Positions 9,018-16,782 of a stretch of 64,000 bases of DNA are shown here, in pieces. Below the pieces are notes generated by a model that saw only the letters and a program-made list of their open reading frames with translations, was not told where the DNA came from and made no database searches. The translations under genes were made by a program, and so were the position numbers. This DNA comes from Pandoraea norimbergensis (GTDB taxonomy: Bacteria; Pseudomonadota; Gammaproteobacteria; Burkholderiales; Burkholderiaceae), in NCBI RefSeq assembly GCF_001465545.3, contig NZ_CP013480.3, positions 806,001-870,000 of the forward strand, read 5' to 3'. Every line of letters begins with the position of its first letter. Position 1 is the first letter of the stretch.

Positions 9018-9552
9018 GGTTGCTATCCGGTTGTGTCAGGCCATCGACACCGGCCTTGGCGATTTCTTCGTCGTGCTGCGGGGTGTCGGCCGACACGCCA
9101 ATGGCGCCGACCACCGTGCCGTTCACCACGAGCGGCAGGCCGCCGCGCATGAGCACGTAACCGGGGGCCGTGCCTACGGCGCGACGGCTGCCGTTCAGGG
9201 CATCTTCAAGCACACCGCTCGGGCGGCGGAACAGGGCGGCGGTACGTGCCTTGCCGGGTGCGAGATCGACACCCGCCGGGACGGCAGCGTTGTCCATGCG
9301 TACGAGCGCGATGGGCAGGCCACCGGCATCGACGACCGAGATGACGCACGGCCAGCCTTCGGCAGCCGCTTTGGTCTGCGCCGCGCGAATCACGTTCTGC
9401 GCCGCGTCGAGCGTGAGCACCGGGCGCGTGGGCAGTTCGGCGGCACGCGCGGTAAAGGGGGCTGCGCCTGCGCACAAGGCAATCGACACGGCAATGGCCT
9501 GTGCGGCGTGGCGAGGATTGAACGTGTTGAAACGAGACATCGACATCATCAT
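8995..9552 (-). CDS. Secreted GlcG/HbpS-family (heme-degrading-domain-like) protein
   Basis: The frame begins with three adjacent ATGs (9544-9552) behind GGGAG, so the exact start among them is uncertain; about 185 residues. An N-terminal signal sequence ends near AARAAEL. The mature part matches the HbpS/GlcG (DUF336) fold: ltldaAqnviraAqtkAaaeGWPCVISVVDAGG, then ALVRMDNA, and the family segment near MRGGLPLVV and GAIGVSADTPQHDEEIAKAG. Members bind heme or act as accessory proteins in catabolic operons. It overlaps the MFS gene and is divergent from LysR, with a T-N11-A palindrome between them. Confidence 0.8.
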   Translation of the reverse strand: MMMSMSRFNTFNPRHAAQAIAVSIALCAGAAPFTARAAELPTRPVLTLDAAQNVIRAAQTKAAAEGWPCVISVVDAGGLPIALVRMDNAAVPAGVDLAPGKARTAALFRRPSGVLEDALNGSRRAVGTAPGYVLMRGGLPLVVNGTVVGAIGVSADTPQHDEEIAKAGVDGLTQPDSNHGNAQVR

Positions 9553-9671
9553 GAAACTCCCTGCAAAGGTGACAAAAGCATGCGAACGATCGACGTTAGT
9601 TGTGGGCGATTCGCATGTCGTCATTCGATCACGCCAGGGCGCGTGAGTCATTGCCGGGCGGCGGCGAAGTT

Positions 9672-9688
9672 ATTAGGTTCAACCTAAT
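9672..9688. promoter_or_regulatory. LTTR box, perfect 17-bp palindrome
   Basis: ATTAGGTT-C-AACCTAAT lies in the divergent promoter region between the heme-binding/MFS operon and the LysR gene at 9761. The positions six bases from the centre are T and A, fitting the T-N11-A rule for LysR-type operators. Confidence 0.8.
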
Positions 9689-9760
9689 GAAATGCACGGT
9701 GACGGGTGAACGGCGGGCGCGGTAGCATGGCAGGCACCCCCTGCCAACGATGAGGACTTC

Positions 9761-10669
9761 GTGGAACTTCGGCACTTTCGCTACTTCGTGACGCTTGCCC
9801 AGACACTGCACTTCGGCCGCGCGGCGCAGGCGCTGGACATTGCCGCGCCCACGCTGACCGTGCAGATTCAAGACATCGAGCGTGATCTTGGCGTGCAGCT
9901 ATTCGTGCGCAGCCGGCGCGACGTGCGGCTGACGCCCGCCGGTGAGATGTTCTTGCAGGAAGCGCGTCAGGTACTCGCGCAAGCCGAGCGGGCCGTGCTC
10001 GCAGGGCAGCGGGCGGGCCGTGGCGAGACCGGGCGGGTGGAGATCGGCTATGCCGGATCGGCGGTCTTCTCCGGCGTGTTGCAGTCGCAACTCGCGACGT
10101 TCCGGCAGGCGTGGCCGGGCGTGATCGTCATGGCGCGCGAAGTCCCTCAGGGCGAACTGCCGATGATGCTTGTCGAAAACCGTATCGACATCGCATTGCT
10201 GCGCATGCCGATGAATCTGCATACCCGCCACCGGGCGCACGTGCTGTTTCGCGACAGCTTCTGCGTGGCGCTGCCCGCCGGTCATGCGCTGGCTGCACCG
10301 GCCGGTGCCGTCGATGCCGATGCGTTGGAGAACGAGCGCTTCATCGTGCCCGAGCAACCGCTGGGCACCTACGAGGTGGCGCGTCGTGGTGGCTTTACGC
10401 CCGTCGGCATGACGACCCCCGGCTCGCTGGTCGCGGTGCTCTCGCAAGTGGCGCTGGGTGAGGGGGTGGCGATCGTGCCGGACGTGCTGGTCGGCGCGAC
10501 GGCGATTCCGGGTGTTGTCTTCAAGCCGTTGGCCGGACCGCCGATTCACTCTGAAATTTCTGCCGTTTTCCGCAGCTTCGAGCCGTCGCTGGCGGTGTCG
10601 CGCCTGATTGCACAAATCACCCAGACGCCGGCGATTACGTCGTACGCGCTGTTCGATCGGGCAGAGTGA
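9761..10669 (+). CDS. LysR-family transcriptional regulator (CbbR/BenM-like class)
   Basis: 302 residues from a GTG start with GAGGA upstream. The helix-turn-helix contains LHFGRAAQALDIAAPTLTVQIQDIE. The opening MELRHFRYFVTLAQ is typical of the BenM/CatM branch controlling aromatic-acid catabolism or efflux. The effector domain is complete. It is divergent from the heme-binding/MFS operon with a T-N11-A palindrome between, and very likely controls it in response to an aromatic or hydrophobic ligand (the ligand is inference). Confidence 0.88.
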   Translation: MELRHFRYFVTLAQTLHFGRAAQALDIAAPTLTVQIQDIERDLGVQLFVRSRRDVRLTPAGEMFLQEARQVLAQAERAVLAGQRAGRGETGRVEIGYAGSAVFSGVLQSQLATFRQAWPGVIVMAREVPQGELPMMLVENRIDIALLRMPMNLHTRHRAHVLFRDSFCVALPAGHALAAPAGAVDADALENERFIVPEQPLGTYEVARRGGFTPVGMTTPGSLVAVLSQVALGEGVAIVPDVLVGATAIPGVVFKPLAGPPIHSEISAVFRSFEPSLAVSRLIAQITQTPAITSYALFDRAE

Positions 10670-10743
10670 GTGGCGATTGTCACATCGGGTCGGTATCGTC
10701 GCCGATCCCGCTACCCGTGTTGCCGTTCACGTATTGACCCGTC

Positions 10744-11205
10744 ATGTCTTTCGCGCCGCTCGTTCGCATTGCCAAGCCCGCCGATTGTGGCGCCCTTCAG
10801 ATGCTCTATCGCCAATTGGTCGACGATGATCGGGTGAGCGTCACACCGTCGCAAATCGAAGTGCTCGCACAAGACACGCGCACGCGGCTGTTCGTCGCTG
10901 ACGTGGAGGGCATCGTGCGCGGCACGGTGATCGTCACCGTCTGCCCGGACGCGATGTATGCCGATCAACCGTTTGCCGTGATCGAGAACATCGTTGTCGA
11001 TACGCAGTGCCGTGGCAGTGGCGTCGGCCGTGCGTTGTTGCGTGAAGTCGAACGATTCTGTCTCACGCAGAACTGTTCGAAGATGATGCTGCTCAGCGCA
11101 GTCGCCCGTGCCGAGGCGCATCGGTGCTTCGAGCACTCGGGGTTTCTCGGCGATATCAAACGCGGGTTCGTGAAGTACCGCCGCCAATTTGCGCAGACTA
11201 GCTGA
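10744..11205 (+). CDS. GNAT-family N-acetyltransferase
   Basis: 153 residues. The acetyl-CoA binding motif A is visible as ENIVVDTQCRGSGVG (Arg90-x-x-Gly-x-Gly), followed by the helix ALLREVERFCL. Motif B is the final EAHRCFEHSGF. The substrate is unknown. The gene follows the LysR gene after a 74-bp gap and is convergent with the next LysR, so it may be read through from the former or have its own weak promoter. No strong ribosome-binding site is seen. Confidence 0.8.
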   Translation: MSFAPLVRIAKPADCGALQMLYRQLVDDDRVSVTPSQIEVLAQDTRTRLFVADVEGIVRGTVIVTVCPDAMYADQPFAVIENIVVDTQCRGSGVGRALLREVERFCLTQNCSKMMLLSAVARAEAHRCFEHSGFLGDIKRGFVKYRRQFAQTS

Positions 11206-11214
11206 CGCGTCGCC

Positions 11215-12087
11215 TTACTCGTCCGGATGAAAGCGGGCGAGCAGTTCCAGAAACAAGTCCAGCGCCCGTGTGTGCGGTCGTGAAGTTTCGGTGATGGCGC
11301 TGATGGTGTTCTCGTACTCCGGCCCCGAGGGGACTCGCACGAGCGCGTGCCGCTTCGAAAATAGCGATGCGTAATACTGCGGCAACAGCCCCACGTAATG
11401 CCCGGATAGCACCAGCATCGCGACCGCTTCCAGCCCCGAGGCCGCCGGGCCGCGGGTGAGCCCCAGCGTGTTGAGCGCCTCGTGCACGAACGGCTGTGAG
11501 CGATAGACGAGCGGCAACGTGTTCGCGTCGCGCAAGCGATGGCGCGCCACGAATAGCTGATGGCGTTCGATAAAGAGCCGCTGGTAGTTGAAACCGGCTT
11601 CGCGCCGGTACATCCCCCGAATGGCGATCTGCACCCGGCGTTCGCGCAACGCGAGATCGAGTTCGTTGAAGGTCATCACCGTCAACTCGACCTTGACGTC
11701 GGGCGCCTGCGCCTTGAACTCGGCCAATGCCTCGGGGATATGGCAGCCCACATCCGACACGATGTGCTCGACCATGCCGATCGACAGCGTACCCGACAAC
11801 ACGCCACGCACCGCGTCGATTTCCGGGCGAATCCGTTCCAGCGACTTGAGCGCGTCACGCGCCAGTTCCAGCGCTACCTTGCCCGCGTGCGTGAGCACGA
11901 ACCCGGATGGGCCACGCTCGCAAAGCCGCGCGCCCAGCGTCTCTTCCACGTCGCGGATGTGACGGCTGATTGACGCCTTCGACATATTCAACTGCTTTTC
12001 CGCCGCCGCGAAGCCGTTGGCCTGCGCCACGGCACAGAAGATGCGCAGTGAGCGCAAGTCCCGTTCGTTGAAGTCCCGTCCCGCCAT
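11215..12087 (-). CDS. LysR-family transcriptional regulator of the ABC/agmatinase operon
   Basis: 290 residues. The helix-turn-helix contains GFAAAEKQLNMSKASISRHIRDVE. The effector domain has the usual LysR layout and ends with HTRALDLFLELL. It is divergent from the amino-acid ABC/agmatinase operon starting at 12255. A T-N11-A dyad lies in the AT-rich spacer, so it is the probable local regulator. Confidence 0.87.
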   Translation of the reverse strand: MAGRDFNERDLRSLRIFCAVAQANGFAAAEKQLNMSKASISRHIRDVEETLGARLCERGPSGFVLTHAGKVALELARDALKSLERIRPEIDAVRGVLSGTLSIGMVEHIVSDVGCHIPEALAEFKAQAPDVKVELTVMTFNELDLALRERRVQIAIRGMYRREAGFNYQRLFIERHQLFVARHRLRDANTLPLVYRSQPFVHEALNTLGLTRGPAASGLEAVAMLVLSGHYVGLLPQYYASLFSKRHALVRVPSGPEYENTISAITETSRPHTRALDLFLELLARFHPDE

Positions 12088-12137
12088 GAATCGGTTCCTG
12101 AGAAGGTTTCGTTTTTTGCAACCATACCAATAAAAAA

Positions 12138-12152
12138 ATCATTTTTCATGAT
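12138..12152. promoter_or_regulatory. LTTR-type dyad in AT-rich divergent promoter
   Basis: ATCAT-TTTTC-ATGAT has 5-bp arms with T-N11-A spacing. It sits inside an AT-rich run between the LysR gene and the ABC operon (12088-12254). The context is promoter-like for both directions. Confidence 0.6.
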
Positions 12153-12254
12153 CTTTTTGCCCGCATACAGTGAATTGCAAGGCGCCTGACATGAGGTCGT
12201 CATGACCCGCAGGGCCGCCCCGATTCAACAACACCCCACAACGCGAGGCACGCT

Positions 12255-13106
12255 ATGAAGACCTGGTCCAGAAGATCCTTTGTGAAGGCGACGCTTGCCT
12301 CGGGCGCGGTGTTCGCGCTGCCGACGCTGGCATTTGCCGAGGGCGGCACGCTCGCCGACATCAAGAAGCGCGGCAAGCTCACCGTCGGCACTGAAGCCGC
12401 GTATGAGCCGTTCGAATATGTCGAGAACGGTCAGGTGGTCGGCTACGGTCACGACGTGCTTGAGTTGATGGCCGCCAAACTCGGCGTGAAGCTCGAACAG
12501 ATGAACCTGCCGTTCCAAGGCTTGCTGCCGGGCCTGATGTCGCACAAGTTCGACTTTGTTGCGACGAGTGTCGGCATCACGCCCGAGCGCGCCAAGCGCT
12601 TTGCGTTCAGCCAGCCGGTGGGCGTCGTGCGCTCGGTGCTGATGGTGCGCGCCGACGACACGTCCATCAAACGCGATATGGACATTGGCGGCAAGACCGT
12701 GGGCACGCAGATGGGCTCATCGTCCCAACCGGTCGCCGACGAGTTCGAAAAAGAACTGAAAGAGAAGACCGGCAAGGGCTACGCGGGCACCAAGCTGTTT
12801 CAGGCTTACCCGGATGTCTCGAATGCACTGTCGAACAAGACCGTGGACGTCGCGCTGATGCCGTCGAACATTGCTGCGGTGCAGATGCGCAAGCAACCCA
12901 ACGTGTTTCGCATCGCCGGTGAAATCGGTCAGCCCAAGCTGCTCGCATGGGTGGCCAATCCCAACGACCTTGAAATCCGCAAGTTCATCAACGACTCGCT
13001 CGATGAGTTCCGGGCGAGCGGCAAACTGGCCGTCTTGCAGAAGAAATGGTTTGGCGCGCCGATGGAAACGCCGCGTGAAAACTATCTGCCCGCTGGCGCG
13101 ATCTGA
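12255..13106 (+). CDS. Amino-acid-type ABC transporter substrate-binding protein, Tat-exported
   Basis: 283 residues. The N-terminus carries a twin-arginine motif, SRRSFVK, followed by a hydrophobic segment and an AFA-EGG cleavage region, so export by Tat is expected. This is unusual for this family, which is mostly Sec-exported. The mature domain is a family 3 solute-binding protein: KRGKLTVGTEAAYEPFEYVENGQVVGY, GLMSHKFDFVATSVGITPERAKRFAFS and a C-terminal FGAPMETP. It opens an operon with two permeases, an ureohydrolase, an ATPase and RidA. The ligand is likely a cationic or guanidino amino acid (inference from context). Confidence 0.88.
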   Translation: MKTWSRRSFVKATLASGAVFALPTLAFAEGGTLADIKKRGKLTVGTEAAYEPFEYVENGQVVGYGHDVLELMAAKLGVKLEQMNLPFQGLLPGLMSHKFDFVATSVGITPERAKRFAFSQPVGVVRSVLMVRADDTSIKRDMDIGGKTVGTQMGSSSQPVADEFEKELKEKTGKGYAGTKLFQAYPDVSNALSNKTVDVALMPSNIAAVQMRKQPNVFRIAGEIGQPKLLAWVANPNDLEIRKFINDSLDEFRASGKLAVLQKKWFGAPMETPRENYLPAGAI

Positions 13107-13117
13107 CGGCCGCCGCC

Positions 13118-13798
13118 ATGCTCGACTGGATCGATAAAAGCGGCGTCATCGCCCCGTTTCTCGAGGGTGTGGTTTCGGGCACAGCCGTGACCATCGGGGC
13201 GTCGGCGGTGGCGTTCGTGATCGGGATGGCGCTGGGCATCGTGCTGCTGATTGCGCGCATCGCGCCGTTTGCGCCAGTGCGCTCGTTCGTGGTGTTGTGG
13301 GTGAGTCTGATTCGTGGCACGCCGGCGCTGATTCATATGCTGATCGCGTACTACATGGTGCCGGCGATGCTCGATATCTCGATCTCGCCGATCACCGCAG
13401 GCATCGCCGCGCTGGCCTGCAACACGAGCGCCTACATCGTGGAGATTCTGCGCGGCGCACTCGGCACGATCTCGCCGGGGCAGCGTGCTGCCGCGTATGC
13501 GCTGGGCATGCGCGCGCCCTACGTCTGGCGTCACGTCTTGCTGCCGCAGGTGATCTACCGGGCGATTCCGCCGCTCACGAGCGAGTTCACGATTCTGCTC
13601 AAGGCGTCGTCGCTGATGTCGATCATCGCCGTGCCCGAACTGGCCACCGTGGCGCGCAACGCGACATTGCAAACGGATCTGCCGTTGCAGGTTTTCGCGG
13701 TCACCGCAGCGGTGTACTTCGTCATTCTGTTCTGCATCTCGGCAGCGTCGCGACTGTGCGAACGCCGGGTGTCGAGGATGCTGCCCCATGGTCATTGA
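13118..13798 (+). CDS. Amino-acid ABC transporter permease (HisM/GlnP family)
   Basis: 226 residues with about five membrane segments. The EAA loop is recognisable as GQRAAAYALGMRAPYVWRHVLLPQ near residues 123-146. The start lies 11 bp after the binding-protein stop. Its end overlaps the second permease gene by 11 bp. The two permeases form a heterodimeric pore of the polar amino-acid uptake type. Confidence 0.88.
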   Translation: MLDWIDKSGVIAPFLEGVVSGTAVTIGASAVAFVIGMALGIVLLIARIAPFAPVRSFVVLWVSLIRGTPALIHMLIAYYMVPAMLDISISPITAGIAALACNTSAYIVEILRGALGTISPGQRAAAYALGMRAPYVWRHVLLPQVIYRAIPPLTSEFTILLKASSLMSIIAVPELATVARNATLQTDLPLQVFAVTAAVYFVILFCISAASRLCERRVSRMLPHGH

Positions 13799-14450
13799 TT
13801 TCACCATCGTCAGAGACGCCGTCCCGGTCTTGCTCGAAGGGCTGCGCGTCAGCGCGCTGGTCAGCGTGATCGGCATTCCGCTGGGCATTCTGATCGGCAT
13901 CGTGGCCGCGTATGCCACGCAATCCCGCACGTTGCTCAAACCCGTGGCGCTCGCCTACGTGGAGTTGGTGCGCAACATCCCGTACCTGATTCTCGTCTAC
14001 CTGTCGTTCTTCGGGCTGCCCAAGCTCGGCATCGGTGCGTCGGCGATGACGGTCGCAGTGGGGTGTACGGCGTTCTACACGGGCGGCTATTTCTGCGAAA
14101 TCCTGCGCGCCGCGCTGCGCAGTGTGGCGCGAGGCCAGACCCATGCGGCGCTCTCGCTCGGCATGACGTACTGGCAGACGCAGCGCCACATCATTGCGCC
14201 GCAGTTGTTCGGCTTTCTCGTGCCGCCGACGACCAGCCTCGTGATCATGATGTTCAAGGACTCGGCCATTTTCTCGGTGATGAGCCTGCCGGAGATGACC
14301 TACCAGAGCAATCTGCTCACCGCCAATACCTTTGCTTACGTCGAAGTGCTCGGCACCACGGCGTTGCTCTACTGGGTCAGCAGTGTGGTGCTGGCCAGCG
14401 TGGGGCGGCGTCTGGAGACCGTGATCGGACGACGCGCCCGCCACGTCTGA
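13788..14450 (+). CDS. Amino-acid ABC transporter permease (second subunit)
   Basis: 220 residues with a similar membrane layout. The EAA loop is seen as GQTHAALSLGMTYWQTQRHIIAPQ. The YVELVRNIPYLILVYLSFFGLP segment is the characteristic conserved RNTP-type loop of this permease family. It is translationally coupled to the first permease by an 11-bp overlap. The partner ATPase is encoded one gene further on, after the ureohydrolase. Confidence 0.88.
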   Translation: MVIDFTIVRDAVPVLLEGLRVSALVSVIGIPLGILIGIVAAYATQSRTLLKPVALAYVELVRNIPYLILVYLSFFGLPKLGIGASAMTVAVGCTAFYTGGYFCEILRAALRSVARGQTHAALSLGMTYWQTQRHIIAPQLFGFLVPPTTSLVIMMFKDSAIFSVMSLPEMTYQSNLLTANTFAYVEVLGTTALLYWVSSVVLASVGRRLETVIGRRARHV

Positions 14451-14493
14451 CGGCACTGCGACTCTCTCGAACGTCACCACCAAGGACAACACG

Positions 14494-15465
14494 ATGACTA
14501 CCTATACCGTTGCGCCGCGAATCGGCCACCCGACGTTGCTGTACTCGGAACTCGATCTCGATATCGATAACCTGAAGGCCGATATCGCCGTGCTCGGCAT
14601 GCCGTACGGCGCGCCGTACGCGGCATCGGACTTCAGCAACGACCAGACTAATGCGCCCTCCGCGATTCGTCAGGCGACGGATCGTGTGGCGCGCAAGCCC
14701 GATCACTACGACTTCGATATCGATGGCCCGTTGTTGCAGGGTCGCACCGACGTGCGGTTTGTCGATTGCGGCGACATCATCCCCGACCTGACGAAACCGG
14801 GCGAGCACTATGCGCGCGCCGAAGCGGCGGTTCGCAAGATCGCGGCGGGCGGTGCCATGCCCATCGTGCTCGGCGGCGACCACGGCATCACCACGCCGGT
14901 GTTGCGCGGGCTCGATCAGAAGGGGCCGATCACGCTCGTGCATATCGATGCGCATCTTGACTGGCGCGACGAAGTGAATGGCGTGCGTGAAGGGCTGTCG
15001 AGCCCGATTCGCCGCGCGTCGGAAATGGCACACGTGGATCGCATCATCCAGATCGGCCTGCGCGCGCAGGGCAGCGGACGCGAAGCCGAGTTGGTGGCTG
15101 CGCGTGCCTATGGTGCCGAGTTGGTCACGGCCTACGAGTTGCACGATATCGGGATGGACGCGGTGCTCGACCGGATTCCGGACGGCGGCAACTACTACCT
15201 GACGATCGACGCGGACGGCCTGGACCCGTCGACGATGCCCGCCGTGGCAGGGCCGGCACCGGGCGGCGTGACGTTTGTACAGGCGCGCAAGCTGATTCAC
15301 GGACTGGTGCGCAAGGGGCGCGTCGTGGGCATGGATATCGTGGAGATTCAGCCCGAGAAGGACGACGCGAATCTGATCTCGTGCGTGACAGCTGGGCGGT
15401 TGATTCTCAACCTGATCGGCGCTTCGATTCGTGCAGGGTATTTCGACAAGCAGGCCGACAAATGA
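14494..15465 (+). CDS. Agmatinase/guanidino-acid ureohydrolase family enzyme
   Basis: 323 residues of the arginase/agmatinase fold. All six manganese ligands can be placed: His130 in GGDHG; Asp152, His154 and Asp156 in DAHLDW; Asp239 and Asp241 in TIDADGLDP. The enzyme would release urea from a guanidino substrate such as agmatine, guanidinobutyrate or guanidinopropionate. The SxDxDxxDPA motif is altered to TIDADGLDPS, as in several non-arginase branches. The gene sits between ABC permease and ATPase genes and shares an ATGA overlap with the ATPase, so uptake and hydrolysis are coexpressed. Confidence 0.85.
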   Translation: MTTYTVAPRIGHPTLLYSELDLDIDNLKADIAVLGMPYGAPYAASDFSNDQTNAPSAIRQATDRVARKPDHYDFDIDGPLLQGRTDVRFVDCGDIIPDLTKPGEHYARAEAAVRKIAAGGAMPIVLGGDHGITTPVLRGLDQKGPITLVHIDAHLDWRDEVNGVREGLSSPIRRASEMAHVDRIIQIGLRAQGSGREAELVAARAYGAELVTAYELHDIGMDAVLDRIPDGGNYYLTIDADGLDPSTMPAVAGPAPGGVTFVQARKLIHGLVRKGRVVGMDIVEIQPEKDDANLISCVTAGRLILNLIGASIRAGYFDKQADK

Positions 15466-16220
15466 ACTCGCCGGTGAGTTCTCCCGAACCGGTCATCGAT
15501 ATCCGGGGCATCGACAAGTGGTACGGCACCCACCACGTGTTGAAGGCGTGTTCGACGCAGGTGAGCAAGGGCGAAATCGTCGTGGTCTGCGGGCCGTCGG
15601 GCTCGGGAAAGTCGACCTTGATCAAGACCGTCAATGCGCTAGAACCGATTCAGAAGGGCGACATCGTGGTCGACGGGGTGTCGCTCATGGCGAAGACGAC
15701 ACGGTTGCCGAATCTGCGCAGCAAGGTCGGTATGGTGTTTCAGCACTTCGAGTTGTTCCCGCATCTGGATCTGACGCGCAACCTCACGTTGGCACAGCAG
15801 ATCGTGCTGGGGCGCGACGCCGATACCGCGCGCACCAAAGCGCGCGCGTTACTCGATCGCGTGGGGCTGTCGGCGCACGCGCACAAGTATCCGGGCCAGT
15901 TGTCGGGCGGTCAGCAACAGCGCGTGGCGATCGCGCGCGCGTTGTCGATGGACCCGAAGGCGATGCTGTTCGACGAACCGACGTCGGCGCTCGACCCTGA
16001 AATGGTCAACGAAGTACTCGACGTGATGGTGGAGCTCGCCCGCGACGGCATGACGATGATGGTGGTCACGCACGAGATGGGCTTCGCCCGGCGCGTGGCG
16101 CATCGCGTGGTCTTCATGGAAGACGGCGCCATCATCGAAGACTGCCCGACCGGTGCGTTCTTTCAGGACACCGCCAACCCGGCCGTCAAACGCTTCCTTT
16201 CGAAAATTCTGACGCACTGA
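15462..16220 (+). CDS. Amino-acid ABC transporter ATP-binding protein
   Basis: 252 residues from the ATG at 15462, which overlaps the ureohydrolase stop as ATGA. Walker A is GPSGSGKST (about 44-52), the signature is LSGGQQQ (about 147-153), and Walker B is MLFDEPTSALDP (about 168-179), followed by the switch His in VVTHEM. It is a GlnQ/HisP-type ATPase powering the two permeases upstream. Confidence 0.9.
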   Translation: MNSPVSSPEPVIDIRGIDKWYGTHHVLKACSTQVSKGEIVVVCGPSGSGKSTLIKTVNALEPIQKGDIVVDGVSLMAKTTRLPNLRSKVGMVFQHFELFPHLDLTRNLTLAQQIVLGRDADTARTKARALLDRVGLSAHAHKYPGQLSGGQQQRVAIARALSMDPKAMLFDEPTSALDPEMVNEVLDVMVELARDGMTMMVVTHEMGFARRVAHRVVFMEDGAIIEDCPTGAFFQDTANPAVKRFLSKILTH

Positions 16221-16226
16221 CATCTC

Positions 16227-16640
16227 ATGACGCACACCCGAATCCGCAAATTCAACACCCGCGAAACGTATCCGGAGCAGAAGCTCGACAACGATCTCTG
16301 TCAGGCGGTAATCGCGGGAAACACTATCTATCTGCGCGGCCAGATCGGTCAGGATCTGGACACACGCGAGTCCGTCGGCATCGGCGACGTGACGGCGCAG
16401 ACCGAGAAGGCGATGGCCAACGTGGCAATGCTGCTCGAAGAGTGCGGCAGCAAGCTGGAGGACATTTGCAAAGTCACCGTCTACATCATCGACCCGCGTT
16501 ATCGCGAGGCCGTTTATTTGGTGATGGGCCGGTGGCTCAAAGGCGTATTCCCCGTGTCGACCGGCATCGTGGTGCAGGCGCTGGCGCGCCCGGAGTGGCT
16601 GGTCGAGATCGATGTGACGGCGGTGAAGCCGGGCGCGTAG
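16227..16640 (+). CDS. RidA (YjgF/YER057c) family protein
   Basis: 137 residues, matching the trimeric RidA fold. ITPQ-like segments read AGNTIYLRGQIGQD, and the C-terminal block is TGIVVQALARPEWLVEIDVTAV with the conserved Arg before P-E-W. RidA enzymes hydrolyse reactive enamines/imines formed during amino-acid breakdown. It is the last gene of the ABC/ureohydrolase operon, 6 bp after the ATPase, which suggests that an imine-forming amine or amino-acid oxidation follows urea release (inference). Confidence 0.82.
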   Translation: MTHTRIRKFNTRETYPEQKLDNDLCQAVIAGNTIYLRGQIGQDLDTRESVGIGDVTAQTEKAMANVAMLLEECGSKLEDICKVTVYIIDPRYREAVYLVMGRWLKGVFPVSTGIVVQALARPEWLVEIDVTAVKPGA

Positions 16641-16782
16641 CTTGTGGGCGGCGTGGTGGAGGGAAGCTTTCAAACAATGGTTTACTTCACCGGTTTGCCG
16701 GTCGACCCGGGTATCGTCGCGGTGAGCTTGCCGTGGCGCGATGCGCCGGGAGCGGGAGGGCAACGACCGGAGACGCCGCCGT

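Noticed and set aside
7905..9152. 415-residue Arg/His-rich frame opposite the MFS gene
   Set aside because: Composition is typical of antisense to a membrane-protein gene; no motifs.
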